DNA from: Saccharopolyspora soli
Lineage (GTDB): Bacteria; Actinomycetota; Actinomycetes; Mycobacteriales; Pseudonocardiaceae
Length of the DNA stretch: 64,000 bases
NCBI RefSeq assembly: GCF_022678645.1
Contig: NZ_JALBWV010000040.1
Coordinates: 17,723 to 81,722, forward strand
Reading direction: 5' to 3'
The stretch's first letter is position 1. Every line of letters begins with the position of its first letter. The position numbers were made by a program, and so were the translations under genes. Positions 36,477-45,919 of this stretch are shown here, piece after piece. A model generated the notes under the pieces. It had not been told where the DNA came from. It saw only the letters and a list, made by a program, of their open reading frames with translations, and made no database searches.

Positions 36477-36486
36477 ATCCGCGAGG

Positions 36487-36648
36487 TCACCAATTTCCCA
36501 CCCCTAGGTGACCTGCCGCCACTCTGCGGCAGGCGCGGTCTTTCTCCCACCGTGCCCGCGCGGCCTTGATGTCCCGCTCGGCGGCCTGGTCGACGTCGTA
36601 GATCGTGGACAGGTACAACCGCCGCCGTTCGTTGAGCCAACCGTTCAC
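36487..36648 (-). CDS. Tiny unknown protein, coupled to 36645 gene
   Basis: 53 aa from GTG 36648, overlapping the stop of the preceding minus-strand gene (GTGA). Begins WLNERRRLYLSTIYDVDQ, then ERDIKAARARWEKDRACRR: charged, helical, basic. No family, but the codon pattern and coupled start support it. Confidence 0.45.
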   Translation of the reverse strand: MNGWLNERRRLYLSTIYDVDQAAERDIKAARARWEKDRACRRVAAGHLGVGNW

Positions 36649-36884
36649 GCTTTCTCTGCCTTCGACGAACTCACCGCCCGGCCTCCGCCGTCTTTTCCGG
36701 GGCGACCCCGTCGGCCACGCGGTCGAGGCGACGTGCGCGAACGAGTCCAGCCCGTTCCGCCATCCCCACTCGTAGTCGACTGCAGGCCCGCGGCGCGCAG
36801 TCTTTCGATCAGTTCGTCATCAGTGAGCACGTCGTCGGAGAGCAATCCCTCGATCTCGTTCAAACTCGCCGCATTCGGCGCCAT
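36645..36884 (-). CDS. Small unknown protein
   Basis: 79 aa from ATG 36884 with GGGAG upstream. First 40 residues acidic-helical (LNEIEGLLSDDVLTDDELIE), last part basic and Gly-rich. Convergent to the recombinase trio. Unknown. Confidence 0.45.
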   Translation of the reverse strand: MAPNAASLNEIEGLLSDDVLTDDELIERLRAAGLQSTTSGDGGTGWTRSRTSPRPRGRRGRPGKDGGGRAVSSSKAEKA

Positions 36885-37042
36885 CGTTGGCTCCCATCCT
36901 CGTAGGCGGTAGTACCCCGGCAAGTTGCCCTCGACCCGGGCCGCACCGTTCAACGCTCTGCGAGCAACCACAGATCGGACATGAGGGTGGCCTCCCGATG
37001 ACGACGACACGCCCCTTCACATCCATCACAAAGGAGTTCGGT

Positions 37043-37456
37043 ATGAGACGACGGGAGACGCTGACTGGAATCAGCTCATGGTTCAGCTTGGACGAGATCG
37101 AGTGCCTTGTACGCACGGCTGGCGACGCGGTATGCGGCGACATCGATGACATCAACTCGCATCAGCGGGCGTTGGCCGAGCGAGTCTACGACCTCATACA
37201 CGAGGAGCGTAATCCCGATGCCGAGGCAGCAGCTGCGCGACCGGACCAGCGTCTACTCGCCCTTGCTGAAAAACTCGAACTCGACACGCTCGACCTCTAC
37301 GACGTGGTGCACGACTTGCACACCAAACCGGCCAGCACGATCAACAACGACGGCCTGGAAACCCAGATCCGCTACCTGCTCGATCAGCTTGGCGAGGCCG
37401 AAACCGAGCAGGTGATCCGCGATGCCGCCACGCTGCAGCATGTCGATCAGCACTGA
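37043..37456 (+). CDS. Unknown helical protein
   Basis: 137 aa from ATG 37043, with AAGGAG seven bases upstream (ATG 36998 also in frame). Helical and acidic throughout (VYDLIHEERNPDAEAAAARP, LALAEKLELDTLDLYDVVHD). No family. A strong terminator is 190 bp downstream. Confidence 0.55.
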   Translation: MRRRETLTGISSWFSLDEIECLVRTAGDAVCGDIDDINSHQRALAERVYDLIHEERNPDAEAAAARPDQRLLALAEKLELDTLDLYDVVHDLHTKPASTINNDGLETQIRYLLDQLGEAETEQVIRDAATLQHVDQH

Positions 37457-37647
37457 TCTCACTTCGGTGGTGGGGGCAACGCGCCGGAGGTTCGTGGCCA
37501 CGCCACCAGCGGGCTCCGGGGCTTGGAAGAAGTGCTGTCGAAGCGCCTACCGGCTCCTGTTGAAGCTGCACCTGGTGCCGCGGCGAGCAGCTGCAAACCC
37601 GCTCCCTGATCATCTGCGGACGTCCGCTCCGCCATTCCCCGTCAAGA

Positions 37648-37691
37648 GCCCGGCCCGGTCAGTCACTCACGACTGACCGGCCGGGCCTTTT
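37648..37691 (+). terminator. Rho-independent terminator
   Basis: Stem of about 16 bp (GCCCGG..CCGGTCAGTC / GACTGACCGGCCGGGC, one bulge), loop ACTCAC, then CTTTTGC. Confidence 0.75.
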
Positions 37692-37808
37692 GCTGCTCAA
37701 GGCCCCGACAGAGCTCGCCCGCCCCGCGTGCGAAGCGATCAAAACTCCTGCACCGAAACGTAAATCCGAGTGAAACCCACAGCGTCAACATCATCCACGA
37801 GGTATCCC

Positions 37809-38213
37809 ATGCGCCAAGCTCGCGTGATCGTCCGCCCCGACGGCGTCTATCGTCCTGCCCCCGACCTCCTCCGCTCGATCATGTTCTGGATCGGCCATGA
37901 TGACCGGCCGACCACCGCCGCGGACTGCCGCATTTACGAACCGCCGATCCGGATCTGGTTCGAACGTACCTACCCCGCCGATCCCGTCTCCGAGATCTGG
38001 TTCTCCCGTCCAGAACTGCTGACCTGGCCTATCGATCAGCCGCGCAGCGGACAGGACACCGTCGTCGAAGGCGGCGTGACCCTCGGCAGCGGCCGCGCCT
38101 TCAGACTCCTGCTGGAGCTGCACACCTCCTCCTGTAACTGCGCCTGGTGCGGCGCCGAGGACATCGTCGCTGGCGAGTGGGAATGGGTGACCGTGCCCGA
38201 CCCCGATCACTGA
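37809..38213 (+). CDS. Unknown protein with C-terminal CxC..CxxC
   Basis: 134 aa from ATG 37809 (GTG 37770 alternative). Beta-rich body (RIWFERTYPADPVSEIWFSR) and a C-terminal Cys group CNCAWCG, possible metal site. No family. Confidence 0.5.
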   Translation: MRQARVIVRPDGVYRPAPDLLRSIMFWIGHDDRPTTAADCRIYEPPIRIWFERTYPADPVSEIWFSRPELLTWPIDQPRSGQDTVVEGGVTLGSGRAFRLLLELHTSSCNCAWCGAEDIVAGEWEWVTVPDPDH

Positions 38214-38435
38214 GGTCTCGCAGCGCCGAAATGGGGCGCCGCTGGAGCGCCGGTGCCCACCGAGCACGCCCGTACCGAGACGGGCCGGGCCATTCGGCGA
38301 AACGAGCTCCGCTTCGAGCCTCGGCATCGATTTCATGGCTCTTTCCCAAGCGTTACACGGAGTTTCGTCATGACCAGCGCTGCTGCTCGGTCGCCTCCGC
38401 TTGAGCACACCTCTGCGACCTACGTCCCCTGCGTG

Positions 38436-38478
38436 AAGGCCCGGCTCCGGTTCCTCTGCGAACCGGGTGCCGGGCCTT
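38436..38478 (+). terminator. Long GC hairpin
   Basis: AAGGCCCGGC (38436-38445) pairs with GCCGGGCCTT (38469-38478); inner GGTTC/GAACC. Precedes the 38552 gene. Confidence 0.55.
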
Positions 38479-38551
38479 CGCATTGTCCGGTCCTTCCCGG
38501 GCCCGTGACGCGCCGCCAACGATTTCCCAGACCAGAAGGAGGACAGCCCAC

Positions 38552-39436
38552 GTGAACACCACTCAACCTCAGACGCACTGGGTGCACACCGGCATCGAGG
38601 GGCCGCACCAGTTCGGTATAAGAGGGTTCAACGAGCTAGAGACCGGCCGCGGCGTGGCCTACACCGCCGAACTCATCCACCCGGAACTCGGTGTCGTCGG
38701 CCGCATCGCCAACGAAGGCCGCGGCGGCCCGACCACCTTCTCCCCGTACGACTACGCCAGGTTCAGCGACCGCGACCTGGAGGAATTCCTCGGCCAGAGC
38801 CGACAGGACGGCGAACCGATGGACACCGGTCCCGTGGGCAAGGAAACCCTGCTCGACGAGATCATCAACGAAGCCGAGACCGCCAGCATCGTCGCCACGA
38901 TGCGCCGCGACGGCCAGTTCGTCGTCCGCAGCTACCTGCCCCGCGAGGCGGCTAGCTACGGTCCGCATCGAGGCGCGCCCCTGGTCTACCCCCAGATCGT
39001 CTTGCGCCGCGCCGCCCGTGAGCACCTGGCCGACGAGCTGGCCCGGATGCCGCAACACCGGCTCGACGACGGCGCCTCTTGGCAGATGTTCGACGGCGCC
39101 GAGTGGAAGCCCCTGCTGGGAGAGGCCCCGCTGACCGCCGAGCAGACCGCGGCCAGGCTCCAGAGGGTCGCCGACCTGGTCGCGACCGCACACAGCAAGG
39201 GTGCGTTCGCGAACGGCGTCCCGTTTGACGACCAGTTCCACCTTTTCGGCACGCCCGTCGCCGGAGGATTCACCCTCGTCGGCGACGCTTCCCGGCTGCT
39301 CAAGACCCATTCCTGGTGTCGATGCGCCCGTCGGCAGGCCACCGTCCGATTTGAGCGATGGAACAGCACCCGGGTGCTCGAGTCCGGCACCGTCCACGCC
39401 GCGAAACGCTGCCGCCGCGTGGTGCGCATCGACTGA
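38552..39436 (+). CDS. Unknown 294-aa protein
   Basis: GTG start with AAGGAGGA upstream. Soluble; conserved-looking blocks GRGVAYTAELIHPELGVVGR and HRLDDGASWQMFDGAEWKPL. C-terminal part is basic with CRCARR and CRR, perhaps nucleic-acid binding. No family recognised. Confidence 0.55.
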   Translation: MNTTQPQTHWVHTGIEGPHQFGIRGFNELETGRGVAYTAELIHPELGVVGRIANEGRGGPTTFSPYDYARFSDRDLEEFLGQSRQDGEPMDTGPVGKETLLDEIINEAETASIVATMRRDGQFVVRSYLPREAASYGPHRGAPLVYPQIVLRRAAREHLADELARMPQHRLDDGASWQMFDGAEWKPLLGEAPLTAEQTAARLQRVADLVATAHSKGAFANGVPFDDQFHLFGTPVAGGFTLVGDASRLLKTHSWCRCARRQATVRFERWNSTRVLESGTVHAAKRCRRVVRID

Positions 39437-39593
39437 TCCGCGGGCGAAGTCGTCGACTGCATCTACGCACCAAGCGGATCGTCATCGAGGTCTAATCCCC
39501 GTCGTCTCTCCCGCTGGGGCCTGGCTGTCCGCGCCCCGACGGGGCCTCGAGAACATCCGCTGAACAGCGACTTCCGAAAGGAAGGACTACGTC

Positions 39594-39902
39594 ATGTCCA
39601 CCACCGAGGAGTTCTCCGTGTCAGACCTCGTCGTTCGCACCTTCGTGGATCTGTCCACCGCCCACCTCAGCAAGCAGGCATGCACTGACCTCAACACTTA
39701 CGAAGGGGTTACCGCCCACAAGACGGAATACGGCTGGCTGATGTACGCCCCGGAGCAGGACGCTGACGAGCTCGCTGAAGAGGGCGACTGGCCTCCGGAA
39801 CTGCTCCCGATCGTCAAGCTGGCTCGTGCCAACGGCTGCGCCTACATCCTCTTCGACGCAGGCGCGCAGTCGACCGACCGTCTTCCCACCTTCGACTGGT
39901 AG
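39594..39902 (+). CDS. DUF5983 family protein
   Basis: 102 aa, ATG start with GAAAGGAAGG upstream. VVRTFVDLSTAHLSKQACTD, TEYGWLMYAPE and ANGCAYILFDAGAQSTDRLP match DUF5983, a small family on plasmids and integrative elements across bacteria. Function unknown. Confidence 0.7.
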   Translation: MSTTEEFSVSDLVVRTFVDLSTAHLSKQACTDLNTYEGVTAHKTEYGWLMYAPEQDADELAEEGDWPPELLPIVKLARANGCAYILFDAGAQSTDRLPTFDW

Positions 39903-40106
39903 TTCGGGACGAGCGGCGCCACGACCTACCAACTGGTCATTCCCGTTCGTTCAACGTGGGGAGATCGACACCAGGGGGTGATTCGCGACGCGAATGCCGC
40001 AGCACGTCGATCGGTAGTGATCTCACCACGGTGCAGCGGCCACGAGCCCCGCCCCGTGGCTGCTGCACCAGGTTTCCGCCACCACCAGCGCACGAAGGGA
40101 TTTGAA

Positions 40107-40721
40107 GTGTCCGGTACCGACAAGCAACTGAATCCTGACCAGCCAGACAAGGACCGGGCGGCGGTGCTCGAACTCCGTGCTACCGCGGACCACTTGGCCA
40201 TCCAGACCGAGCAACTGACCGTCGCCTGGGAAGCGGTCGATGTAGTTGACACGAACTACGGGGTTGAGGCTGAGGAGGCTGGCCATGCCGTGGTGTCTCT
40301 GGTAAATGCGTTGACAGGCATGACCGGGGAGAGAGATCCCCTGCGAACGTGGCAACTTCAGCGCTACGCGATGGAACTGCACGAAGCCATCGACCGCTAC
40401 GCAGAGCTCGACGAGCACAACACCAAGGCAGGCATCGACATTCTTGACCGGCTCATGCCCGGGATCGCTCTGGCACGACGCGCCATGGAATTTCTGGACA
40501 GCCCGACCGGTGCCCAACGAGTCACCGTCGGTGAGCTGATCGAGCAGCTACATCAGTTCCCATCTCACATGCAGGTGTGGTTCGCCGACCCCGTAAATCC
40601 AGAGGGGTACACGCCTCTCGACCGCACGGTCACTCTGGGAGTGGACGAGGATCCCGCCCCGGGAGAGCCGTCATCGTTCGTTGTCCTCGGACGAGGAGGC
40701 GGCTCACTTCCTGACGATTGA
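40107..40721 (+). CDS. Unknown helical protein
   Basis: 204 aa from GTG 40107 with GAAGGGA upstream. Helical N-terminal two thirds (LELRATADHLAIQTEQLTVA), then a segment GELIEQLHQFPSHMQVWFAD that resembles the end of several phage/plasmid unknowns. Terminator 32 bp downstream. Confidence 0.55.
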   Translation: MSGTDKQLNPDQPDKDRAAVLELRATADHLAIQTEQLTVAWEAVDVVDTNYGVEAEEAGHAVVSLVNALTGMTGERDPLRTWQLQRYAMELHEAIDRYAELDEHNTKAGIDILDRLMPGIALARRAMEFLDSPTGAQRVTVGELIEQLHQFPSHMQVWFADPVNPEGYTPLDRTVTLGVDEDPAPGEPSSFVVLGRGGGSLPDD

Positions 40722-40752
40722 TCCACTCGCCTCATCCGCATCTCACGGTCCA

Positions 40753-40783
40753 CCCCGGTCACCTCGTGACACGGGGCTTTTTG
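40753..40783 (+). terminator. Rho-independent terminator
   Basis: CCCCG-G-TCAC / GTGA-CA-CGGGG stem with CTC loop, then CTTTTTG. Confidence 0.7.
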
Positions 40784-41336
40784 TTGCCCAGTAACGGGAT
40801 GAGCGCACATGACCGGATCTCATGTGGATCGCCTCGGGCGCGCCCCAGGACCGAGCACCCCGCCGCGACCGTCGAAGTCGAGCGAACCGATCCACGACCT
40901 CGACCACCAAGCGCGGGTCATCACCCGTCGCCGGGTCGATGCGCCACGCCGACCCGGTCGGCGCGGCACGTCTGCTGATCGCCGCGCCGGACAGCCCACG
41001 GGTAGTAAAGCGACACTGCCGAGTGGCTGCAGCGGCAGGACACGATCGCCGCCTCCGTGTCCCGACCGGCAGGTGCCCCTGATCCACCGCTGGGTTCGGC
41101 AGACCGCCGACCAGGAGGCCGTCAGTGCACCCCGACCTGGATTGCGGACGTAATGACGCCAATGGCTTCCGACAGTCCGCTCTGCTCGGCCGGGGGTCGA
41201 GCAGGCCGCGAAGGTTTACGCCCAACCAAAATCGAGAGCCCGGCTGTGCCCGGCTGCCCGGTGTCCACTGTGACTGATCCCCGGCTGTGCGGTGAGCAGC
41301 CTTCATACCTCATTGCGGAGAGAGGAGGAGTACTTC
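40784..41336. other. No supportable gene
   Basis: Frames on both strands are Arg/Pro-rich and lack start signals. May be decayed coding sequence. A strong GAGGAGG near 41325 serves the next gene. Confidence 0.4.
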
Positions 41337-42068
41337 GTGCACGTGATTCAGTACTCCGGCGGGATTGGTAGTTGGGCCACCGCTCAACGTGTCGCCGCCC
41401 GTCACGGCACCGGCGACATGATCTTGTTGTTCAGCGATACCTTGCTCGAAGAGGACAGCCTCTACGCCTTCCTCGCCGAGTCCGCTGCCCAGCTCGGCGC
41501 GCCCTTGGTGCGTGTAACTGATGGCCGCACGCCGTTTGAGGTCTACTGGGCCACCCGGTTTCTGGGTAACGCCCGGCTCGCGCCGTGTTCCAAGGTGCTC
41601 AAGCAGCAGCCTGCCCGGCAGTGGCTGCAAGCCCACGTCGATCCGGACGCGACCACCCTGTACGTCGGCATCGACGCTAGCGAGTCGCACCGCATCCCCG
41701 GCATCCGCGCCGGGTGGACGCCGTGGACCGTCGAGTTCCCGTTGACCGAGGAACCTGAGCTGACCAAGGACGCGATGCTGGCCGAGGCTCGCGCGCTCGG
41801 CCTGACCCCGCCGCGCGCCTACGAGGAGGGCTTCGCCCACGCCAACTGCGCGGGGATGTGCGTCCGTGGCGGCCAGAAGCATTGGCGCCGCTTGCTTGAG
41901 TGCCATCCCGATCGGTTCGTCGGTTACGAACGCCAAGAGCAGGAATTCCGCGCCGAGTTTGGCGACGTAGCGATCCTCAAGGAGCAGCGCAACGGCGTTG
42001 TGCGGCCGCTTCCCCTCACCGAGCTGCGGCACCGGCACGAAAACGCCCGGTCCGCGCGTGACGACTGA
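41337..42068 (+). CDS. PP-loop protein of the PAPS-reductase/adenine nucleotide alpha-hydrolase superfamily
   Basis: 243 aa from GTG 41337 (GAGAGGAGGAG upstream). PP-loop YSGGIGSWATA at residue 5-15, DMILLFSDTLLEEDSLYAFL typical of PAPS reductase-like proteins, and Cys residues in APCSKVLK and NCAGMC. Superfamily members activate a substrate with ATP or reduce/transfer sulfur (CysH, DndC, TtuA types). Phage and plasmid versions are frequent and uncharacterised; a role in DNA or RNA thiolation is possible but no Dnd partners are seen here. Confidence 0.75.
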   Translation: MHVIQYSGGIGSWATAQRVAARHGTGDMILLFSDTLLEEDSLYAFLAESAAQLGAPLVRVTDGRTPFEVYWATRFLGNARLAPCSKVLKQQPARQWLQAHVDPDATTLYVGIDASESHRIPGIRAGWTPWTVEFPLTEEPELTKDAMLAEARALGLTPPRAYEEGFAHANCAGMCVRGGQKHWRRLLECHPDRFVGYERQEQEFRAEFGDVAILKEQRNGVVRPLPLTELRHRHENARSARDD

Positions 42069-42210
42069 TCCGCGACCAACCTCGACCGTCGCCGACCGCG
42101 ATCCGGACCGTGCGACTGAGGTGCATGTCCTCCTGGATGGCGTGCCGGTCCTCGCCGAGCTCACGGATGTCGATCCGGGACAGGGCTGGGTACTTCAGAG
42201 ACCGGCGTGA
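42058..42210 (+). CDS. Tiny unknown protein
   Basis: 50 aa, GTG inside the 3' end of the PP-loop gene. Ends HVLLDGVPVLAELTDVDPGQ, a sensible beta-rich segment. Could instead be the first half of a gene continued by the 42167 frame. Confidence 0.35.
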   Translation: MTTDPRPTSTVADRDPDRATEVHVLLDGVPVLAELTDVDPGQGWVLQRPA

Positions 42211-42313
42211 TTTCGCTGCCTCGGCTGCCGCGACTGCAAGCCCCGCCGCCGCGGAGTTGATCACGCAGCTATTCCGGGAGGGCGAGTCCAGCGAGTTCGT
42301 CATGACCGCCTAA
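42167..42313 (+). CDS. Tiny unknown protein
   Basis: 48 aa from ATG 42167, overlapping the previous frame; Ala-rich with AAELITQLFREGESSEF. Either a separate small gene or the frameshifted end of the 42058 gene. The terminator follows 27 bp later. Confidence 0.35.
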   Translation: MSIRDRAGYFRDRRDFAASAAATASPAAAELITQLFREGESSEFVMTA

Positions 42314-42340
42314 CCCAGAGCCCGCCTTTCACCCCACCAG

Positions 42341-42378
42341 CCCGGCGCCCTGGCCCCTGACCAGGGCGCCGGGCGTTT
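42341..42378 (+). terminator. Rho-independent terminator
   Basis: Perfect 13-bp stem CCCGGCGCCCTGG/CCAGGGCGCCGGG, 7-nt loop, then CGTTTTC. Confidence 0.85.
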
Positions 42379-42432
42379 TCATGCCCACCTTCCGGCGACG
42401 CGGGCTGCGGTGACGCACTCCGGAGATCAACT

Positions 42433-42912
42433 GTGAGCACACGACAGACGCATCACCTGCGGGTTCCGCTGCTGCGGGTGCTGATCGCCACCTACCGCAC
42501 GCAGGGCCAACGCAGCACCGACTTCGCCTTCGTGCCCGAGGGCGAGCTGGTCACCCTCGCCTACGTCTGCGACCGAGATCGCGGCAACCCCGACGGCGGC
42601 TGCGGCTGCACCCGCGGATTCGCTGACGTGAGCAGCCACAAGGTCACCACCACAGCTGTCGTCGTCGAACAGGTCATGACCCGCGACGACTACCTCCGCC
42701 GACTGCGGGCCAGCGCCCTCGACACCGGACTCCTTAAGCCCGGCGAGGACCACACCGACGTCGACGACCAGGCCGATGAGCTGCTCGACCTCGCCGCTGG
42801 CTTGCCGATCGGCACGGTCGTCGAGCGTCGCGGCGATCTCCTCCAAGTCCGCCAGTGGCCACCGCGGCCGCGGGCATGCCCCGGCTTTCCTGTGAAGAGA
42901 GGACAGCGGTGA
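42433..42912 (+). CDS. DUF7715-like protein
   Basis: 159 aa, GTG start. VLIATYRTQGQRSTDFAFVP, LVTLAYVCDRDRGNPDGGCG and SSHKVTTTAVVVE match a small actinobacterial family I know as DUF7715 (name held loosely). CGCTRGF may bind metal. Followed directly by a broken gene. Confidence 0.6.
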   Translation: MSTRQTHHLRVPLLRVLIATYRTQGQRSTDFAFVPEGELVTLAYVCDRDRGNPDGGCGCTRGFADVSSHKVTTTAVVVEQVMTRDDYLRRLRASALDTGLLKPGEDHTDVDDQADELLDLAAGLPIGTVVERRGDLLQVRQWPPRPRACPGFPVKRGQR

Positions 42913-43295
42913 AGGAGAAGATCAGCCTCAACCAAGTATGAGACGAGTTGCACGCCATCGCGGACGAGTGCCCGGAGTGGCGTCGACCCACATGTGGGCC
43001 GCGGTCTGGCGCCCCCGCTATGTCGAAAACGGTCAACCCGCATGTCTGGCCGCCAAGGTCCTGGCGAGGATGGGCTGGACCATCGAGCAGCTCAAACAGC
43101 TCGACCGCGAAGGCCCGCGCGACTCTGGGGCGCAGCCAAGGCGGTGTCCGGCTGGCCAAGTCGCGGCACAAGGCCCTACGTCGCATCGACCCGCAGGGCC
43201 TGATCTTGTTCGTGGCAGTTCAGGATCAGCAGGACCGCGGCAGGTGGTGGAGCTGGGGTCACGTCGTGGACTGGTGCCTCACCCGCGGCGCGTAG
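42909..43295 (+). pseudogene. Broken plasmid gene (nonsense plus two frame changes)
   Basis: A GTG at 42909 starts KEKISLNQV, then TGA; the same frame continues DELHAIADECPEW; another frame carries AAVWRPRYVENGQPACLAAK and GWTIEQLKQLDREG; the first frame resumes with GVRLAKSRHKALRRIDPQGL and ends at 43295. Joined, this is one protein of about 125 aa of a kind common on actinobacterial plasmids. Confidence 0.55.
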
Positions 43296-43323
43296 GACTG
43301 CCGAACGTACGGAACTCGCGCGC

Positions 43324-43629
43324 ATGGACGAGGTACCGGGCGCCGCGCACGACCCGCGCCGCTCCAGTGGGACAACCTCCGCTTTGGGACCCGGGCCGAC
43401 TGACCGCCCACGTCGACGTCTCGCGCTGCGCTCACGGCGACCGTGGGAGCCGCTGTGGTTCACCGCGGTGTTCACCGAAGACGGTGACCGGGTGGACATC
43501 GTCCCAGCCGAGCAAGCATGGCGCCTGGCCCCGCTTGCCGACGTCACGATCACGACGTCGAAATGCGAATGCGGTCACGAGACCCCGCACGATGCCGAAA
43601 GCGGAACGTGCTCTCGGTCGTCCGAGTGA
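43324..43629 (+). pseudogene. Possible broken small gene
   Basis: From about 43440 the frame ending at 43629 is convincing (WEPLWFTAVFTEDGDRVDIV, then TITTSKCECGHETPHD, a Cys motif). Upstream a different frame (LWDPGRLTAHVDVSRCAHGD) seems to be its N-terminus, so one frameshift is likely. Confidence 0.35.
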
Positions 43630-43708
43630 CACAGCAAACGGGCCGCGACGGAGATCTCGCTCTGCTGCGGCCACCACCCCCCTGCCCCACCGCGGAAGCC
43701 GGAGGCCG

Positions 43709-43828
43709 ATGAGCAACGACAACCGCAGCGCACGTTCTGCCACGTCCAACCGCAGCCCGAACTCGGGAATAGCGCAAGAGATCCGGACAGTGGTGAACGC
43801 CGGAAAGAACAGCAAGAACACCAAATAG
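43709..43828 (+). CDS. 39-aa small protein
   Basis: ATG with GGAGG seven bases upstream. Ser/Asn-rich (MSNDNRSARSATSNRSPNSG), polar, basic end. Short but well signalled; a perfect terminator-like hairpin follows 45 bp later. Confidence 0.4.
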   Translation: MSNDNRSARSATSNRSPNSGIAQEIRTVVNAGKNSKNTK

Positions 43829-43873
43829 CCACAGGCCGCAGCGACGCCGCGCAGCCAGGTGGCAACAGCCGAC

Positions 43874-43923
43874 CGGCTCGGCGGGTCTCACCAACAGGAC
43901 CACTGGTGAGACCCGCCGAGCCG
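43874..43923 (+). terminator. Perfect 19-bp stem-loop
   Basis: CGGCTCGGCGGGTCTCACC (43874-43892) and its exact complement (43905-43923), 12-nt loop, no T run. Separates the small genes from the serine recombinase. Confidence 0.65.
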
Positions 43924-44084
43924 TGCTCCCTGTTTCCTCTCCGCCTCGCGGAGGCGTCCCCAACGCACCAGCCGCCGCATATGCAGTCGGGCACGAGCAT
44001 CCGCCTCCGCTCTCAGATCCTGCCCGGCTCGCGCGAGAGCGGACCACCTCATCACCCCTCGACGCAGTCCAAATCGCGAAGGCC

Positions 44085-45737
44085 ATGACCCGAAAAGAGA
44101 CCACTTTGAGCCACGACATCACCGATAACCCCTGGGCGACGCTGGACGCGCTCATCGGGATCGAGGTCGTCGACCTTCCCGACAGCACGGGCATTGGACA
44201 GCTTGCCTTTTATGGGCGCTGTTCCACGGAAGACAACCAGGACCCCGAAACATCCCGCGGCTGGCAGTCCGGCAACGCGCGGAAGTTCATCGAACCGCTC
44301 GGCGGAACGATCGCCGCCGAGTACTTCGACGTAGGACAATCCCGATCCGTCCCCTGGCCACGACGTCCCCAAGCCAACCAACTGCTCGCCGCCCTCAAAG
44401 ACCCTGACCGGGGCTGGAACGCGATCGTCGTCGGGGAAGGAACCCGCTGCTGGTTCGGTAACCAGTTCTCGTTGATCGCGCCCAGAATCGCAGCGTACGG
44501 CGTGGGTCTGTGGATTCCCGAGCTCGGGGGCGAGTTCGACCCGCGCAACCCGTCGCACTCGATGCTGATGAGCGTGCTCGGCGGCATGAGCGAATCCGAA
44601 CGCCAGCACGCGCAGGCCCGGGTCCGGGCAGCGATGGATGCGCAAGTGCTCAACGAAGGGCGTCATCAAGGCGGCCGCGCTCCCTACGGGTATGTCGTGG
44701 TCGACGGTGGCCCGCACCCCAACCCGCGGAAAGCAACCGAGGGATACCGGTTGCGGGTGCTCGCTATCGACGAACCGTCCGCCGAGGCGGTCCGCCGTAT
44801 CTTCGCCGAGTATCTCGACGGCTGCGGCGACCGAGCCATCGCCAACGGCCTCAACCGCGACGCCATCCCCTGTCCCTCCGCTCGCCGCCCGGATCAAAAC
44901 CGGCACCGCCGTGCCGACGGATGGCACCCCAGCACCGTCCGCTTCATCCTCGAAAACCCCCGCTACACGGGATACGCCTTCTTCGGGCGATGGATACGGT
45001 ACGAGGCCCTTCTTGATCCCGATGACGTCGCGGCCGGATATGTCACCCGTTTCCGCCGAGCTGATCCCAGTCGAATCGTCCGCTCTCGACGGCCAGCGCA
45101 CCCCGAGATCATCACCGTGGACGACTTCACCCAAGCCCAGCTCCTACGCAGGTCCAAAGGATCACGGGGCCTTCCCGCCATGAGCCGCTTGGAACGGACC
45201 GGGCGGAGCACGAAGCGGTCCTACCTGTTTCACGGCCGCATCCGCTGCGCGGTGTGCTCTAGGAAGATGCATGCCGACATCCGAGACCAGAGGGTGTACT
45301 ACCGGTGCATGCAGCGCACCCTGCCTCCCCATTCACCGGTCGCGTCGGCACATCCGCGCTCCGTATACCTTCGCGAGGATCGCGTTCGAGACGCGGTCAC
45401 CACGTGGATCAGCACCCTGCGCCACCCTCACCACGCCCGCACGGCGCTCGCCGCCGGCGCGGGGGCTACGCACGAAGCTGTCCCAGACCTAGCAACGGCC
45501 AGCCCCACCACGACGGCACCGGCCGGGACCGACGAGGCGATCAACGCACTGATCACGTCGCTGAACCCGGATACTGCGGCGTCAGCTGCCAAGCCCACGA
45601 CCGTGGCGGCCATCTACCGCAGCGCTGACCTTCGCCTCGTCTTCGACCCGACCACGGACGCCGCCACCGTGACGCTTCGCCTACCCAAGCAGGAAACCGT
45701 CTGCCTCTCGGGTCGCCTGACCGGCCTGCGCGATTAG
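44085..45737 (+). CDS. Large serine recombinase
   Basis: 550 aa from ATG 44085; the open frame reaches 43923 but over the hairpin. Resolvase domain: AFYGRCSTEDNQDPETSRGW with nucleophile Ser47, then MLMSVLGGMSESERQHAQAR. Recombinase domain: GGRAPYGYVVVDGG, RRIFAEYLDGCGDRAIANGL, WHPSTVRFILENPRYTGYAF. Zinc ribbon CAVCSRKMHAD...YYRC. This is the layout of phage phiC31-like and Tn4451-like integrases. It could be the integrase or excisionase of a nested element; no matching att site was found by eye. Confidence 0.85.
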   Translation: MTRKETTLSHDITDNPWATLDALIGIEVVDLPDSTGIGQLAFYGRCSTEDNQDPETSRGWQSGNARKFIEPLGGTIAAEYFDVGQSRSVPWPRRPQANQLLAALKDPDRGWNAIVVGEGTRCWFGNQFSLIAPRIAAYGVGLWIPELGGEFDPRNPSHSMLMSVLGGMSESERQHAQARVRAAMDAQVLNEGRHQGGRAPYGYVVVDGGPHPNPRKATEGYRLRVLAIDEPSAEAVRRIFAEYLDGCGDRAIANGLNRDAIPCPSARRPDQNRHRRADGWHPSTVRFILENPRYTGYAFFGRWIRYEALLDPDDVAAGYVTRFRRADPSRIVRSRRPAHPEIITVDDFTQAQLLRRSKGSRGLPAMSRLERTGRSTKRSYLFHGRIRCAVCSRKMHADIRDQRVYYRCMQRTLPPHSPVASAHPRSVYLREDRVRDAVTTWISTLRHPHHARTALAAGAGATHEAVPDLATASPTTTAPAGTDEAINALITSLNPDTAASAAKPTTVAAIYRSADLRLVFDPTTDAATVTLRLPKQETVCLSGRLTGLRD

Positions 45738-45919
45738 CGCAGCGACAGCTCCGCCGTAGCACCGCGCCGCGGCCGTTGGCTCTCCTGCCCGGATGCCCCA
45801 GGCAGAGACCACCAGTATCGAGGCGGTCTCATGTGTACCGTTGCCGGAACCTCAGCTGTGGTTGCTCGACGTTATGAGCCGCACAACCCTCTCTGACCAG
45901 GAAACCCGAAGGTGAACTC

